A DNA stretch of 64,000 bases, from contig NZ_FWYB01000002.1 of NCBI RefSeq assembly GCF_900176505.1, forward strand, positions 831,237 to 895,236, written 5' to 3'. A program made the translations under genes and the position numbers. The notes under the pieces are model-generated. The model was given only the letters and a program-made list of their open reading frames with translations, ran no database searches and was not told the DNA's origin. Each line of letters opens with the position of its first letter. Positions within the stretch are counted from its first letter, which is position 1. Positions 15,780 to 24,630 of this stretch are shown piece after piece. Source of the stretch: Pedobacter nyackensis. GTDB lineage: Bacteria > Bacteroidota > Bacteroidia > Sphingobacteriales > Sphingobacteriaceae.

Positions 15780-18596
15780 ATGAAAAAACTTTTTCTTCTT
15801 GACGGGATGGCGCTCATTTACAGAGCTCACTTTGCATTGAGTAAAAATCCCAGGTTCACTTCGACAGGAATCAATACCTCGGCGGTAATGGGCTTTGCCA
15901 ATACCCTAATGGAGGTACTTAAAAAGGAGAATCCAACACATATAGCTGTAGTTTTTGATACTGCAGCACCTACCGAAAGACACACGGATTTCGAAGCCTA
16001 TAAAGCACATCGCGAGTCTATGCCGGAAGATCTTTCTGCAGCTCTTCCCTATGTTTTTAAGCTGATTGAAGGGTTTAAAATTCCTGTTATTACAAAGGAT
16101 GGCTATGAAGCTGATGATATCATTGGCACCCTGGCCAAGGAGGCTGAAAAAGAAGGCTTCCAGGTGTATTGTATGACTCCGGATAAGGATTTTGCTCAGC
16201 TGGTGTCCGACAATATTTTTATTTACAAGCCTGCACGTATGGGTAACGACATGGAAGTGTTGGGCGTAAAGGAAGTATTGGCCAAATGGGAAATAGAACG
16301 TGTAGAGCAGGTGATAGATATTCTGGGTTTATGGGGTGATGCCGTCGACAATATTCCTGGAATCCCTGGTATTGGAGAAAAAACAGCTAAATCCCTGATC
16401 AAACAATATGGATCGGTTGAAAATATCATTGCCCATTCGCATGAACTGAAAGGAAAGCAACGGGAAAATGTAGAAACTTATGCTGAACAAGGCTTGATTT
16501 CTAAAAAGTTGGCAACCATTATTCTAAATGTTCCGGTAGAATTTGACGAGAAATCGCTTGAGGTTGAAACACCTAGCAGGGAACTATTGGAACCGCTATT
16601 TGCCGAGTTAGAATTCAGAACAATCGGTAAGCGGGTATTTGGTGATGACTTTATCAGGAGCACTACAACGATGGTTTCTCAGCAAACAGATCTTTTTGGA
16701 AATGTTGTAGGTGAATATAGACAGGTTGAAGTGGTTGTAGCACCGCCGCCACCTGTTTTTCCTGAGCAGGTTACAGTGCCCCTCCGAACAATCGAGGATA
16801 CAGAACACGACTATAAACTGGCAGATACCCCTGAATTGCGCAAATCATTAATTGAGCTGTTGCAGCAGCAGGAACAAATTGCTTTTGATACCGAAACAAC
16901 CGGGACAGATGCGAACCTGGCGGATTTAGTCGGCTTATCATTCAGCGTTAAGCCAGGCGAAGGTTATTATGTACCTGTGCCTGCTCAAAGAGAAGAAGCA
17001 CAACAAATTGTAGACGAATTCAAGCCAGTACTTGAAAACGAAAATATTGTTAAAATAGGACAGAATATCAAATACGATATTTTGATCCTGAAATGGTATG
17101 GTATAGCTGTAAAAGGCAGGTTGTTTGATACCATGCTGGCACATTACCTGATTGATCCGGATACGCGTCACAATATGGACGTACTATCGGAGAATTATCT
17201 AAACTATACGCCAATCTCGATCACGGCATTGATCGGTTCCAAAGGTAAATCGCAAGGCAATATGCGGGATGTTCCGGCAGAAAAGGTTGTAGATTATGCT
17301 GCTGAGGATGCTGACGTTACTTTGCAGTTGGCCGATGTGTTTACGCCTTTGTTAAAAGAGCTAAATGCCGAAAACCTGGCTACAGAAGTAGAGAATCCTT
17401 TAGTTTACGTGCTTGCTGATATTGAGTTTGAAGGCGTAAGAATTGATATGGATACCCTGATCAATTACTCTAAAGAACTGGAACTGGATATCAGGAAGTT
17501 TGAACAGAATGTATATGATAAATGTGGCGTTAAGTTCAACCTGGCTTCGCCAAAGCAATTGGGTGAGGTGCTTTTTGATAAACTGCAATTGGATCCTAAG
17601 GCTAAAAAAACCAAAACCGGTCAGTATCAAACCGGAGAGGATGTTTTGTTAGCTCTGGCACATAAGAGCGACATTGTTCAGGATATCCTGGATTTCCGTC
17701 AGCTGCAGAAGTTAAAATCAACCTATGTTGATGCATTGCCTCTGCTGGTAAACCCTAAAACCGGGCGTGTACATACCAGCTTTAATCAGGCTGTTGCTGC
17801 AACAGGAAGGCTAAGTTCGAATAATCCTAACTTACAAAATATTCCTATTCGTACCGAAAGGGGAAGAGAGGTTCGTAAAGCCTTTATTCCAAGGGATGAA
17901 AATCACATTTTACTATCTGCGGATTATTCTCAGATAGAGCTTCGTATCATTGCTGAGATTAGCAAGGAAGAAAATATGCTGGAAGCCTTTAACAAAGGAA
18001 TAGACATTCACACGGCTACAGCAGCGAAGGTGTATGGTGTTTCTATTGAAGAGGTGGATTCAACACAGCGTCGTAATGCAAAAGCAGTAAACTTTGGCAT
18101 CATTTACGGTCAGTCAGCCTTTGGTTTATCTCAGAGCTTAGGTATTCCAAGAAAGGAAGCAGCTGCGATTATAGATCAGTATTTTGCGCAGTATCCGGGC
18201 ATAAAGCAGTTTATGTCGGACACCATGAACTCGGCCCGTGAAAACGGATTTGTAGAAACCATTCTGGGTAGAAGAAGATATTTACGTGATATCAACTCTG
18301 CAAATGCGACAGTGCGTGGTTTTGCAGAACGAAATGCGATAAATGCTCCAATACAAGGCTCTGCGGCAGATTTGATCAAGGTGGCTATGATAAACATTCA
18401 CCGTGATATTCAAGAGCAGGGACTGCAGTCGAAAATGACCATGCAGGTGCATGATGAGCTTGTGTTTGATGTGCTGAAAACGGAAGTTGAGGCCATGAAG
18501 AAGATCATTTCACATCGGATGAAGACCGCAATTAAAACAACCGTGCCGATTGAAATAGAGATCGGTGAAGGTAATAATTGGTTGGCAGCGCATTAA
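15780..18596 (+). CDS. polA: DNA polymerase I
   Basis: Repair and Okazaki-fragment polymerase with three domains. The 5'-3' exonuclease occupies about residues 1-290 (LFLLDGMALIYRAHFAL, ADDIIGTLA, GIPGIGEKTA). The 3'-5' exonuclease covers about 345-525 and keeps its catalytic acids (FDTETTGTD near 367-375 and DYAAEDADVT), so proofreading is probably active. The polymerase domain has motif A (LSADYSQIELRII, near 710), motif B (RRNAKAVNFGIIYGQ, near 764) and motif C (MQVHDELVFDV, near 888). The 938-residue length is normal. A terminator follows the stop. Confidence 0.97.
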   Translation: MKKLFLLDGMALIYRAHFALSKNPRFTSTGINTSAVMGFANTLMEVLKKENPTHIAVVFDTAAPTERHTDFEAYKAHRESMPEDLSAALPYVFKLIEGFKIPVITKDGYEADDIIGTLAKEAEKEGFQVYCMTPDKDFAQLVSDNIFIYKPARMGNDMEVLGVKEVLAKWEIERVEQVIDILGLWGDAVDNIPGIPGIGEKTAKSLIKQYGSVENIIAHSHELKGKQRENVETYAEQGLISKKLATIILNVPVEFDEKSLEVETPSRELLEPLFAELEFRTIGKRVFGDDFIRSTTTMVSQQTDLFGNVVGEYRQVEVVVAPPPPVFPEQVTVPLRTIEDTEHDYKLADTPELRKSLIELLQQQEQIAFDTETTGTDANLADLVGLSFSVKPGEGYYVPVPAQREEAQQIVDEFKPVLENENIVKIGQNIKYDILILKWYGIAVKGRLFDTMLAHYLIDPDTRHNMDVLSENYLNYTPISITALIGSKGKSQGNMRDVPAEKVVDYAAEDADVTLQLADVFTPLLKELNAENLATEVENPLVYVLADIEFEGVRIDMDTLINYSKELELDIRKFEQNVYDKCGVKFNLASPKQLGEVLFDKLQLDPKAKKTKTGQYQTGEDVLLALAHKSDIVQDILDFRQLQKLKSTYVDALPLLVNPKTGRVHTSFNQAVAATGRLSSNNPNLQNIPIRTERGREVRKAFIPRDENHILLSADYSQIELRIIAEISKEENMLEAFNKGIDIHTATAAKVYGVSIEEVDSTQRRNAKAVNFGIIYGQSAFGLSQSLGIPRKEAAAIIDQYFAQYPGIKQFMSDTMNSARENGFVETILGRRRYLRDINSANATVRGFAERNAINAPIQGSAADLIKVAMINIHRDIQEQGLQSKMTMQVHDELVFDVLKTEVEAMKKIISHRMKTAIKTTVPIEIEIGEGNNWLAAH

Positions 18597-18616
18597 CATC
18601 GTCGCCTTCCTGAAAC

Positions 18617-18653
18617 CAAAATGGTGTATCATAACGAATGATACACCATTTTG
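18617..18653. terminator. bidirectional hairpin terminator, GTATC-core family
   Basis: Perfect 16-bp arms (18617-18632 and 18638-18653) with core GGTGTATCAT and loop AACGA lie between converging polA and the UPF0173 gene. The T tracts are short (four), so termination may be weaker than at sister elements. Confidence 0.75.
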
Positions 18654-18656
18654 TGT

Positions 18657-19334
18657 TTAAAGCTCAATCGTTTCCCCGATTTCCGGTAAAAACAACATCT
18701 TATTTTCTCTTTTAAATTTGGCTGTTGCCGATGCAGGGTTGATTTGAATTGGTGGGAATGTATTGTAATGTACACCAATGATCCTATCGCAATCAATGTA
18801 TTTTGTGGCAACAATTGCATCATCAACATCCATGGTATAATGGCCTCCAATAGGAAGAATTGCGTAATCAAGATTGTAAAGATCAGCGAGGATCTTCATC
18901 TCTACGGTTAGTGCAGTATCTCCGGCAAAGTAGATGGCTTTTCCTTCCAGTTCGAGTACAAAACCGGCAGGATTTCCTCCATAACTATTGTCGGGATTTG
19001 AACTTGAGTGTGTCGCCCAAACCGTCCTCAGTATTCCAAAGGGAAATTTCGCCTTGCCAAAATTTACATCAATGACGTTTTTTACGCCTTGATTTCTAAT
19101 CCAGGTAGCAACTTCAACCATAGCGATGACTTTGGCATTGGTCCTGTTGGCAATTTCAACCAGATCACCAACGTGGTCCCCATGACCGTGACTCACCAGG
19201 ATGTAGTCGGCCTGGATACTTTTGATGTCTATATGATCTGCAAGAGGATTGCCGGTAATAAATGGGTCAAAGAGAAACTTCTTGTCATCTCCTTCAAGCA
19301 GAAAGCAGGATTGACCATAATAAGTATACTTCAT
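18657..19334 (-). CDS. UPF0173 metal-dependent hydrolase (metallo-beta-lactamase fold)
   Basis: The 225-residue protein begins MKYTYYGQSCFLLEG and has the metallo-beta-lactamase metal motif SHGHGDHVGD (residues 48-57), later metal ligands in WATHSSS and FAGDTAL, and the closing IIGVHYNTF. This is the UPF0173 (YtkL-like) branch. The physiological substrate is unknown. It is cytoplasmic, with no signal peptide. The ebfC gene lies 26 bp upstream on the same strand, so they are probably cotranscribed. Confidence 0.9.
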   Translation of the reverse strand: MKYTYYGQSCFLLEGDDKKFLFDPFITGNPLADHIDIKSIQADYILVSHGHGDHVGDLVEIANRTNAKVIAMVEVATWIRNQGVKNVIDVNFGKAKFPFGILRTVWATHSSSNPDNSYGGNPAGFVLELEGKAIYFAGDTALTVEMKILADLYNLDYAILPIGGHYTMDVDDAIVATKYIDCDRIIGVHYNTFPPIQINPASATAKFKRENKMLFLPEIGETIEL

Positions 19335-19360
19335 CTGTATCTGATTTAAATTAGATCGTA

Positions 19361-19666
19361 TTATTGTCCAAACATGCCACCAAGGCCACCGAACATATTT
19401 TTAGTTGCGGCCTGCATTTCTGCAGCGCTTACCAGATCGGCCTGGCTTAAGGCTTTGTTGATGGCAGTAAGTAATAGCTCTTCCAGTTCTTCTTTGTCGG
19501 CCTGTTTGTAAAACTCTTCATCAATGTCTATAGCTGTAACGGCTTTATTTGCCGTAGCAGTAATACGGATTGCACCACCCTCAACTTCACCAAAAACAGA
19601 AATTGTATCCAGGCGTTTCTTTATCTCTTCGGCTTGTTGTTGTGCCGCCATTAATTTATCTAACAT
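19361..19666 (-). CDS. YbaB/EbfC family nucleoid-associated protein
   Basis: A 101-residue protein with the YbaB layout: N-terminal helix MLDKLMAAQQQAEEIKKRLD, beta strands FGEVEGGAIRITATANKAVTAIDI, and a C-terminal helix ending in a Met/Gly-rich tail (NMFGGLGGMFGQ). Family members form dimers that bind DNA without strong specificity. Most bacteria place it beside dnaX or recR; here it lies upstream of a UPF0173 hydrolase and downstream of an M28 peptidase gene. Confidence 0.92.
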   Translation of the reverse strand: MLDKLMAAQQQAEEIKKRLDTISVFGEVEGGAIRITATANKAVTAIDIDEEFYKQADKEELEELLLTAINKALSQADLVSAAEMQAATKNMFGGLGGMFGQ

Positions 19667-19741
19667 AATAATCTAGTTTTTTTATTAACAACGAAATTAA
19701 AGGAAATTGGTTTAAACTATGCTGATTAATGTGAAAAATAG

Positions 19742-20884
19742 TTATTTCATCAATTTGTCGTTGAAATCTAGAAATAAGCTGAATAGGTCGTTGTATTCCG
19801 TGAAGGGGAGATGCTCAGGTTGATCGTAAACATCGTGGTAAGCTTTCACGCCTCCGGTGGTATATATAAAGAAGGAGGGGACCCCTTTTTCTGTAAAATG
19901 AAAGTGGTCGCTATTTGCTGCTTTGCCCCTTGGACTGATTCTTACCAGGTAATTATGGGCATTGTTAACCTGATTCAAAAGGTCAAATTCTTTAGGGTAC
20001 TCCGTCGCATTCACTACCGTGATACCAGTTTCTCCCGTGCCAACCATATCCAGATTGATCAGGAATCGGATTTTGCTCAGATCGAGGAGTGGCTGCTCCG
20101 TGAAATGCTTCGAGCCTACTAGTCCGGCTTCTTCTGCTGAGAAACAGATAAATGCCATACTATAGGGCGCTGGATTGGCTGCGTAATATTTTGCCATGCT
20201 GAGTAAAAAGGATACGCCGCTGGCATTGTCGTTCGCCCCCGGGAAGTAAGTGCTGCTGCCCATGCCGCCCAGATGGTCGTAATGAGCGGTCAAGACTAGG
20301 AAAGAATCAGGCTGCAAGGTTCCTTTTACAATTCCGCAAAGGTTTACAGCTTTAAAATCAGGGACCAATTGGTTCTCAATATTTACATCAATGGTTTCCG
20401 GTTTTTTTGCCATCGGTTTAATGACTTCAATCCCCGTGTAATCGGCTACGTGTTTACTTACAGACCAGGTAAGCTTGTCTTTTAAAATCAGGACTATCCT
20501 ATCTGTCGCTGAAATAAATACTGAACTGTCTTTTTGTATCAGTTTGCCGTGGGCGATTTTTCCGACGCTTTCGGGCATTACAATGAACTCTTTTCCGGGA
20601 ACAAGTGCCTGTCCGTTTATTTTAAGCTCCATCTTGCCCGGAAAAGTATTTACAGGGAATGAGAAATGTTGCTTATATGTTTTGCCATCCATCGGACTTA
20701 ATCCATAGCTTTCAAATTTTGCGTTGATATATTCGGCTGCTTTTTCCAGACCATTATTGGTATAACCTCTTCCCCACATAGTTTTGGAAGTGAGGGTATC
20801 GAGGATGGTTCTGGTTAGCTGGATGTCCTGCGACAAAGCCGCCAATGGGCTGAGCAGACATAGGATTACAAGGCACTTTTTCAT
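19742..20884 (-). CDS. M28 family zinc aminopeptidase, exported
   Basis: A signal peptide (MKKCLVILCLLSPLAALSQ) is followed by a domain of about 170 residues resembling a PA-type insertion and then the M28 catalytic domain. Metal and catalytic motifs are visible: LTAHYDHLGG, PGANDNASG, FSAEEAGLVGSKHF, NLDMVG and the late SDHFHF. These give the two-zinc site and the general base Glu. It probably trims peptides in the periplasm or outside the cell. The length of 380 residues is normal for the Bacteroidetes type. Confidence 0.92.
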   Translation of the reverse strand: MKKCLVILCLLSPLAALSQDIQLTRTILDTLTSKTMWGRGYTNNGLEKAAEYINAKFESYGLSPMDGKTYKQHFSFPVNTFPGKMELKINGQALVPGKEFIVMPESVGKIAHGKLIQKDSSVFISATDRIVLILKDKLTWSVSKHVADYTGIEVIKPMAKKPETIDVNIENQLVPDFKAVNLCGIVKGTLQPDSFLVLTAHYDHLGGMGSSTYFPGANDNASGVSFLLSMAKYYAANPAPYSMAFICFSAEEAGLVGSKHFTEQPLLDLSKIRFLINLDMVGTGETGITVVNATEYPKEFDLLNQVNNAHNYLVRISPRGKAANSDHFHFTEKGVPSFFIYTTGGVKAYHDVYDQPEHLPFTEYNDLFSLFLDFNDKLMK

Positions 20885-20994
20885 ATTAAAAGGTGTCGGT
20901 GGTAAGGTTCATTTGTTGTTTGTGTTAGGGTAAATATAAAGAAAGTATAAAACACATTTACAAATACCCTGTTATCCTATTACGAATTAAAATT

Positions 20995-22197
20995 ATGGAT
21001 GTACGTTCAAATGAGCCATTCTGGTTGGTTAAAAATGGAATAAAGCACTCTTATCCTTCTTTGAGGGAGAATCTGGATGCTGAGTTGTTAATTGTAGGTG
21101 GCGGTATAACCGGGGCATTAATGGCTCATGCTGCCGTTAAAAAAGGTTATAAAACGATATTGATTGATAAAAGAGAAATTGCGAACGGCAGTACTTCGGC
21201 AACAACTTCTATGCTGCAATATGAAATAGATATCCCGCTTTATAAGCTAAAACAATTGATCGGTGAACAGGGAGCGGTAGGTAGTTATTTGGCCTGTAAG
21301 GATGCAATATATAAACTGCAAAGCCTGGTCCATGAAATTAAATCAAGCAGCGGATTTGAGCGAAAGGATTCTGTTTATTTTGCAGGTAACCGTAAAGATG
21401 TAAAATGGTTGAAAATGGAATTTGAAGCTCGGGCAGCGGCGGGCCTTGAGGTAAGTTGGCTCGATAAGGAGCAGTTGATGGAATCATATGGTTTGATCGC
21501 CGAAGGAGGGATTTTATCTGTCGACGGTGCAAGTATTGATGCGTTTAGCTTTACTCATGATCTGCTTCATTTTAATGCCGGGAAAGGTTTAAAGGTATTT
21601 GATAAAACGGAGCTGTTAAAGGTGAAATACGAAAAGGAGAGCGTCAGAGCGTTTATGCATACCGGATCGGAGATCCATGCCAAAAAGATTATTTATTGTA
21701 CGGGATATGAAACACAGCGCATGCTGCCGGATAAAATTGTGAACTTGAAAAGCACTTATGCCATGATTAGTGAGAAGGAAGATAAGCATGCAGCTATTTG
21801 TGAAAATACCTTATTTTGGAATACCGATGTTCCTTACCTGTATATGCGCACTACCGCAGAGGGACGTTTACTTGTTGGAGGGGAGGATGTGGAGTTTAGA
21901 AATCCCATAAAACGCGATCTGCTGTTGAATAAAAAAAAGGATAAGCTGGTAAAAACACTTAAGACGTATTTACCGAAGATTACCTTTATTGAAGACTTTT
22001 GCTGGTGCGGTACTTTTGGGGAAACAAAAGATGGCTTGCCTTATATTGGTACGCATCCAAAATTTCCGAACAGTTATTTTCTATTGGGCTTTGGGGGAAA
22101 TGGAATTACCTTTTCCGTAACCGGAGCAGAGATGATCACCAATATGATGGAAGGACGCCCGGATCTTTTATCTCATTATTTCAGGTTTCAACGTTAA
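20995..22197 (+). CDS. FAD-dependent oxidoreductase, DAO family
   Basis: The N-terminal dinucleotide motif LLIVGGGITGALMAHAAVKKG (near residues 30-50) is followed by IDKREIANGSTSATTSMLQYEID, typical of the D-amino-acid oxidase/glycine oxidase superfamily, and the C-terminal FAD segment is DGLPYIGTHP...LLGFGGNGITFS. Substrate is unknown; amines, amino acids or sarcosine-like compounds are usual. It has no signal peptide. It is divergent from the M28 peptidase and separated from the arginine operon by about 520 bp. Confidence 0.88.
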   Translation: MDVRSNEPFWLVKNGIKHSYPSLRENLDAELLIVGGGITGALMAHAAVKKGYKTILIDKREIANGSTSATTSMLQYEIDIPLYKLKQLIGEQGAVGSYLACKDAIYKLQSLVHEIKSSSGFERKDSVYFAGNRKDVKWLKMEFEARAAAGLEVSWLDKEQLMESYGLIAEGGILSVDGASIDAFSFTHDLLHFNAGKGLKVFDKTELLKVKYEKESVRAFMHTGSEIHAKKIIYCTGYETQRMLPDKIVNLKSTYAMISEKEDKHAAICENTLFWNTDVPYLYMRTTAEGRLLVGGEDVEFRNPIKRDLLLNKKKDKLVKTLKTYLPKITFIEDFCWCGTFGETKDGLPYIGTHPKFPNSYFLLGFGGNGITFSVTGAEMITNMMEGRPDLLSHYFRFQR

Positions 22198-22423
22198 GTT
22201 AAATTGTATTTCATGGCAGACCAAGGTCTGCGTCTCTGGAATTTCTTAAATTAAGACCTGATTATTTAATGAAACCTTAACAATTGGCAGGGTCGCCAGC
22301 AGCTCAAAATGCCTATTTTTGGAAAAAAAAACGGATGCTAGAATAGTCGGCTAAAAATTCTTCCTTTTTGAGAGCCTTTTAAGGGCCTGTTTTAACTAAA
22401 AAATGTAAAAAAATAAAAAACGT
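22198..22423 (+). other. gap upstream of the arginine leader, no gene seen
   Basis: AT-rich spacer after the FAD oxidoreductase. It contains a small hairpin (GCAGACC/GGTCTGC at 22216-22231) and no credible ORF. No intrinsic terminator with a clear T run was found for the upstream gene. Confidence 0.6.
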
Positions 22424-22455
22424 ATTGCACAACTCAATATTTATTTAAACCTTTG
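22424..22455 (+). promoter_or_regulatory. candidate promoter of the arginine operon
   Basis: ATTG (22424-22427), a 20-bp spacer and AACCTTTG (22448-22455) fit the Bacteroidetes -33/-7 pattern with one mismatch in each box. The implied start near 22462 gives a leader of about 260 nt before the GNAT gene, containing a short ORF. Confidence 0.4.
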
Positions 22456-22492
22456 CGCCTCAACTCATTCAAATTATTATTATACACAGAAA

Positions 22493-22627
22493 ATGATTAA
22501 GCACACAACACATAAACTTTCTATTGTCGAAGCAAAGAATATTGCTTCCAGAAGTTTGTTTATTGAACGTTTGCGACCCGTATTTTTTGTGACAACAAAT
22601 CGGCAAAACTACACGCCGCGCATGTGA
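22493..22627 (+). CDS. short leader ORF (44 codons) before the arginine operon
   Basis: ATG at 22493 opens a frame that ends at TGA 22625-22627. The peptide begins MIKHTTHKLSIVEAKNIASR, continues SLFIERLRPVFFVTTNRQ and ends NYTPRM. Five of 44 residues are arginine, all in the second half (positions 20, 26, 29, 38, 43). It ends about 95 nt before the GNAT gene, and between them is a segment that can form alternative hairpins. This is the layout of a leader peptide for amino-acid-dependent attenuation, but neither expression nor function can be shown here. It could also be an ordinary small protein. Confidence 0.45.
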   Translation: MIKHTTHKLSIVEAKNIASRSLFIERLRPVFFVTTNRQNYTPRM

Positions 22628-22633
22628 GTAAAT

Positions 22634-22674
22634 CTCTGAGTGAAGGCTCAGCGCATTTCCAGAGGATTGCCTCT
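22634..22674 (+). promoter_or_regulatory. alternative stem-loops after the leader ORF
   Basis: Two small hairpins are possible, CTGAG/CTCAG (22636-22651) and AGAGG/CCTCT (22661-22674). A competing pairing CTCTG (22634-22638) with CAGAG (22660-22664) would break both. No T run follows, so if it regulates it is more likely through translation or another mechanism than intrinsic termination. The stems are only 5 bp and may not be significant. Confidence 0.3.
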
Positions 22675-22721
22675 CAAAAAACAATTAACCAAAACATTTA
22701 TATTTTTTCGTTATCTTATTA

Positions 22722-23423
22722 ATGAATATAAACGATTTTATAGTGCAAGTTGCACTTCCTGAACATCGTGTCTTTGCAGAAGAAATCTGTGAAGAGATGG
22801 CCGAATCGGCTAAAGCACGAGGTACGGGTATCGCTAAGCGCTCTCCGGAGTACGTAGCAGGGAAAATGGCTGACGGTAAATCCGTAATTGCATTTCATAA
22901 AGATGGTTCATGGGCAGGATTCTGCTATATAGAAACCTGGACCCACGGACAGTTTGTAGCCAACTCTGGCCTTATCGTTAGTCCTAAATACCGCAAGGCA
23001 GGACTGGCGCACGCCATCAAAGAGAAGATCTTTGAGCTTTCAAGACAGAAATATCCTAAAGCTAAAATTTTCGGTTTAACAACAGGCCTTGCCGTAATGA
23101 AGATCAATTCTGATCTCGGTTATGAGCCCGTTACTTATTCGGAACTTACACAGGATGAAGAATTCTGGAAGGGCTGTCAGAGTTGCGTGAACTTCGACAT
23201 TTTAAAAATGAAGGAGCGTAAAAACTGTATGTGTACCGCGATGTTGTATGATCCGGTGGAGCAAAAGCATGATGTAGCTAAGAAATTTGCAGAGGAGCTG
23301 CATAAGAAACCTAAATTGTATGAGCGCTTTATGCGCATCAAGCAAAGATTGGTGCTTAAAACAAAGCCACAAAAAAAGGGACTGAAATCCCTGTTTCTAA
23401 TGTTTAGTGTTTTATTTAAATAG
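22722..23423 (+). CDS. GNAT acetyltransferase, probable N-acetylglutamate synthase
   Basis: A 233-residue GNAT-fold protein (central region VSPKYRKAGLAHAIKEKIFEL binds acetyl-CoA) that opens the arginine operon. No argA or argJ is visible in the window, so acetylation of glutamate is the likely reaction; this is inferred from position. A C-terminal extension carries four cysteines as CxxC-x13-CxC (Cys152, 155, 169, 171), which could bind zinc, and ends in a basic tail. argG follows 13 bp after the stop. The protein is not a classical ArgA, as it lacks an amino-acid kinase domain. Confidence 0.75.
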   Translation: MNINDFIVQVALPEHRVFAEEICEEMAESAKARGTGIAKRSPEYVAGKMADGKSVIAFHKDGSWAGFCYIETWTHGQFVANSGLIVSPKYRKAGLAHAIKEKIFELSRQKYPKAKIFGLTTGLAVMKINSDLGYEPVTYSELTQDEEFWKGCQSCVNFDILKMKERKNCMCTAMLYDPVEQKHDVAKKFAEELHKKPKLYERFMRIKQRLVLKTKPQKKGLKSLFLMFSVLFK

Positions 23424-23436
23424 CTGTTATATTAAG

Positions 23437-24630
23437 ATGAAGAAGAAAGTTGTTTTAGCTTTTAGCGGAGGTTTAGATACCTCATTTTGTTGTATTTACC
23501 TGGCTCAGGACCGTGGACTTGAAGTACATTCTGTAATTGTAAATACAGGTGGATTCTCCGAAGAAGAGTTACAGGAAATAGAAAAACGTGCTTATGCCCT
23601 TGGCGTAGCTTCTCATGCTGTAGTTGATGAAACTACAAACTATTATAACGGCTGTATTAAATACCTGGTGTTTGGTAATGTGTTAAAAAACGCAACTTAT
23701 CCGCTTTCTGTTAGTGCAGAACGTGTAAGCCAGGCAACAGCGATAGCCAACTATGTAAAAAAGATTGGCGCCGACTATGTTGCTCATGGTAGCACAGGTG
23801 CCGGTAATGATCAGGTACGTTTTGATATGATCTTTAATATCATCATCCCTAACGTAGAAATCATTACACCAATCAGAGACTTAAAATTATCCCGCGAAGC
23901 GGAAATAGAATATTTAAATGCCCATGGGGTTGAATACAGTGCTGAGAAAGCAAGATATTCAATCAACAAAGGTTTATGGGGAACTTCAGTAGGTGGAAAA
24001 GAAACACTTACCTCTAATGAAACTTTACCGGAAGAAGCATGGCCTACTCAGGTGTCGCAAACTACACCACGTAAGTTGGAGCTGACTTTTGAAAAAGGTG
24101 AACTGGTAGGTATTGATGGAGAAACATTATCTCCTGTTGTTGCAATTCAGAAATTACAAGCCATTGCACAACCTTACGGTATTGGCAGAGACATTCATGT
24201 TGGTGATACCATTATTGGTATAAAAGGACGTGTAGGTTTCGAGGCTGCGGCGCCGATTGTAATCATCAAGGCACACCATACCCTTGAAAAACACACCTTA
24301 ACCAAATGGCAGCTTTCATGGAAAGAGCAATTGTCTACTTTTTATGGCAACTGGTTACATGAGGGACAGTTTCATGATCCGATTATGCGCAACATTGAAG
24401 CGTTCTTAACTGACACACAAAAAGTAGTTAGTGGAAAAGTATTCGTTGAATTGTTACCATACCGTTTCAATATCATCGGCATCGAATCTGAACACGACTT
24501 AATGAGCAATAAGTTTGGTAGCTACGGTGAAATGAACAATGCATGGAGTGGTGAAGATGTAAAAGGATTCTCAAAGATTTTTGGCAACCAGGTAATGATC
24601 TGGCATAAAGTAAATGACCATGAAGATTAA
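23437..24630 (+). CDS. argG: argininosuccinate synthase
   Basis: ATP-dependent ligase joining citrulline and aspartate. The N-terminal PP-loop VVLAFSGGLDTSFC is present right after the start MKKK. The open frame extends ten codons further upstream into the end of the GNAT gene, but ATG at 23437 matches the family. Further conserved segments are AHGSTGAGNDQVRFD and KARYSINKGLWG. The 397-residue length is normal. The argC start overlaps its last 11 bases, showing tight coupling. Confidence 0.97.
   Translation: MKKKVVLAFSGGLDTSFCCIYLAQDRGLEVHSVIVNTGGFSEEELQEIEKRAYALGVASHAVVDETTNYYNGCIKYLVFGNVLKNATYPLSVSAERVSQATAIANYVKKIGADYVAHGSTGAGNDQVRFDMIFNIIIPNVEIITPIRDLKLSREAEIEYLNAHGVEYSAEKARYSINKGLWGTSVGGKETLTSNETLPEEAWPTQVSQTTPRKLELTFEKGELVGIDGETLSPVVAIQKLQAIAQPYGIGRDIHVGDTIIGIKGRVGFEAAAPIVIIKAHHTLEKHTLTKWQLSWKEQLSTFYGNWLHEGQFHDPIMRNIEAFLTDTQKVVSGKVFVELLPYRFNIIGIESEHDLMSNKFGSYGEMNNAWSGEDVKGFSKIFGNQVMIWHKVNDHED

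Noticed and set aside
20885..20994. Looked for a shared promoter between the M28 peptidase and FAD oxidoreductase genes.
   Set aside because: No pair of boxes with the right spacing stood out on either strand.
22469..22684. A 71-codon minus-strand ORF over the arginine leader.
   Set aside because: The plus-strand 44-codon ORF and promoter-like sequence explain the region better; the minus ORF has a Cys/His-rich composition untypical of proteins here.
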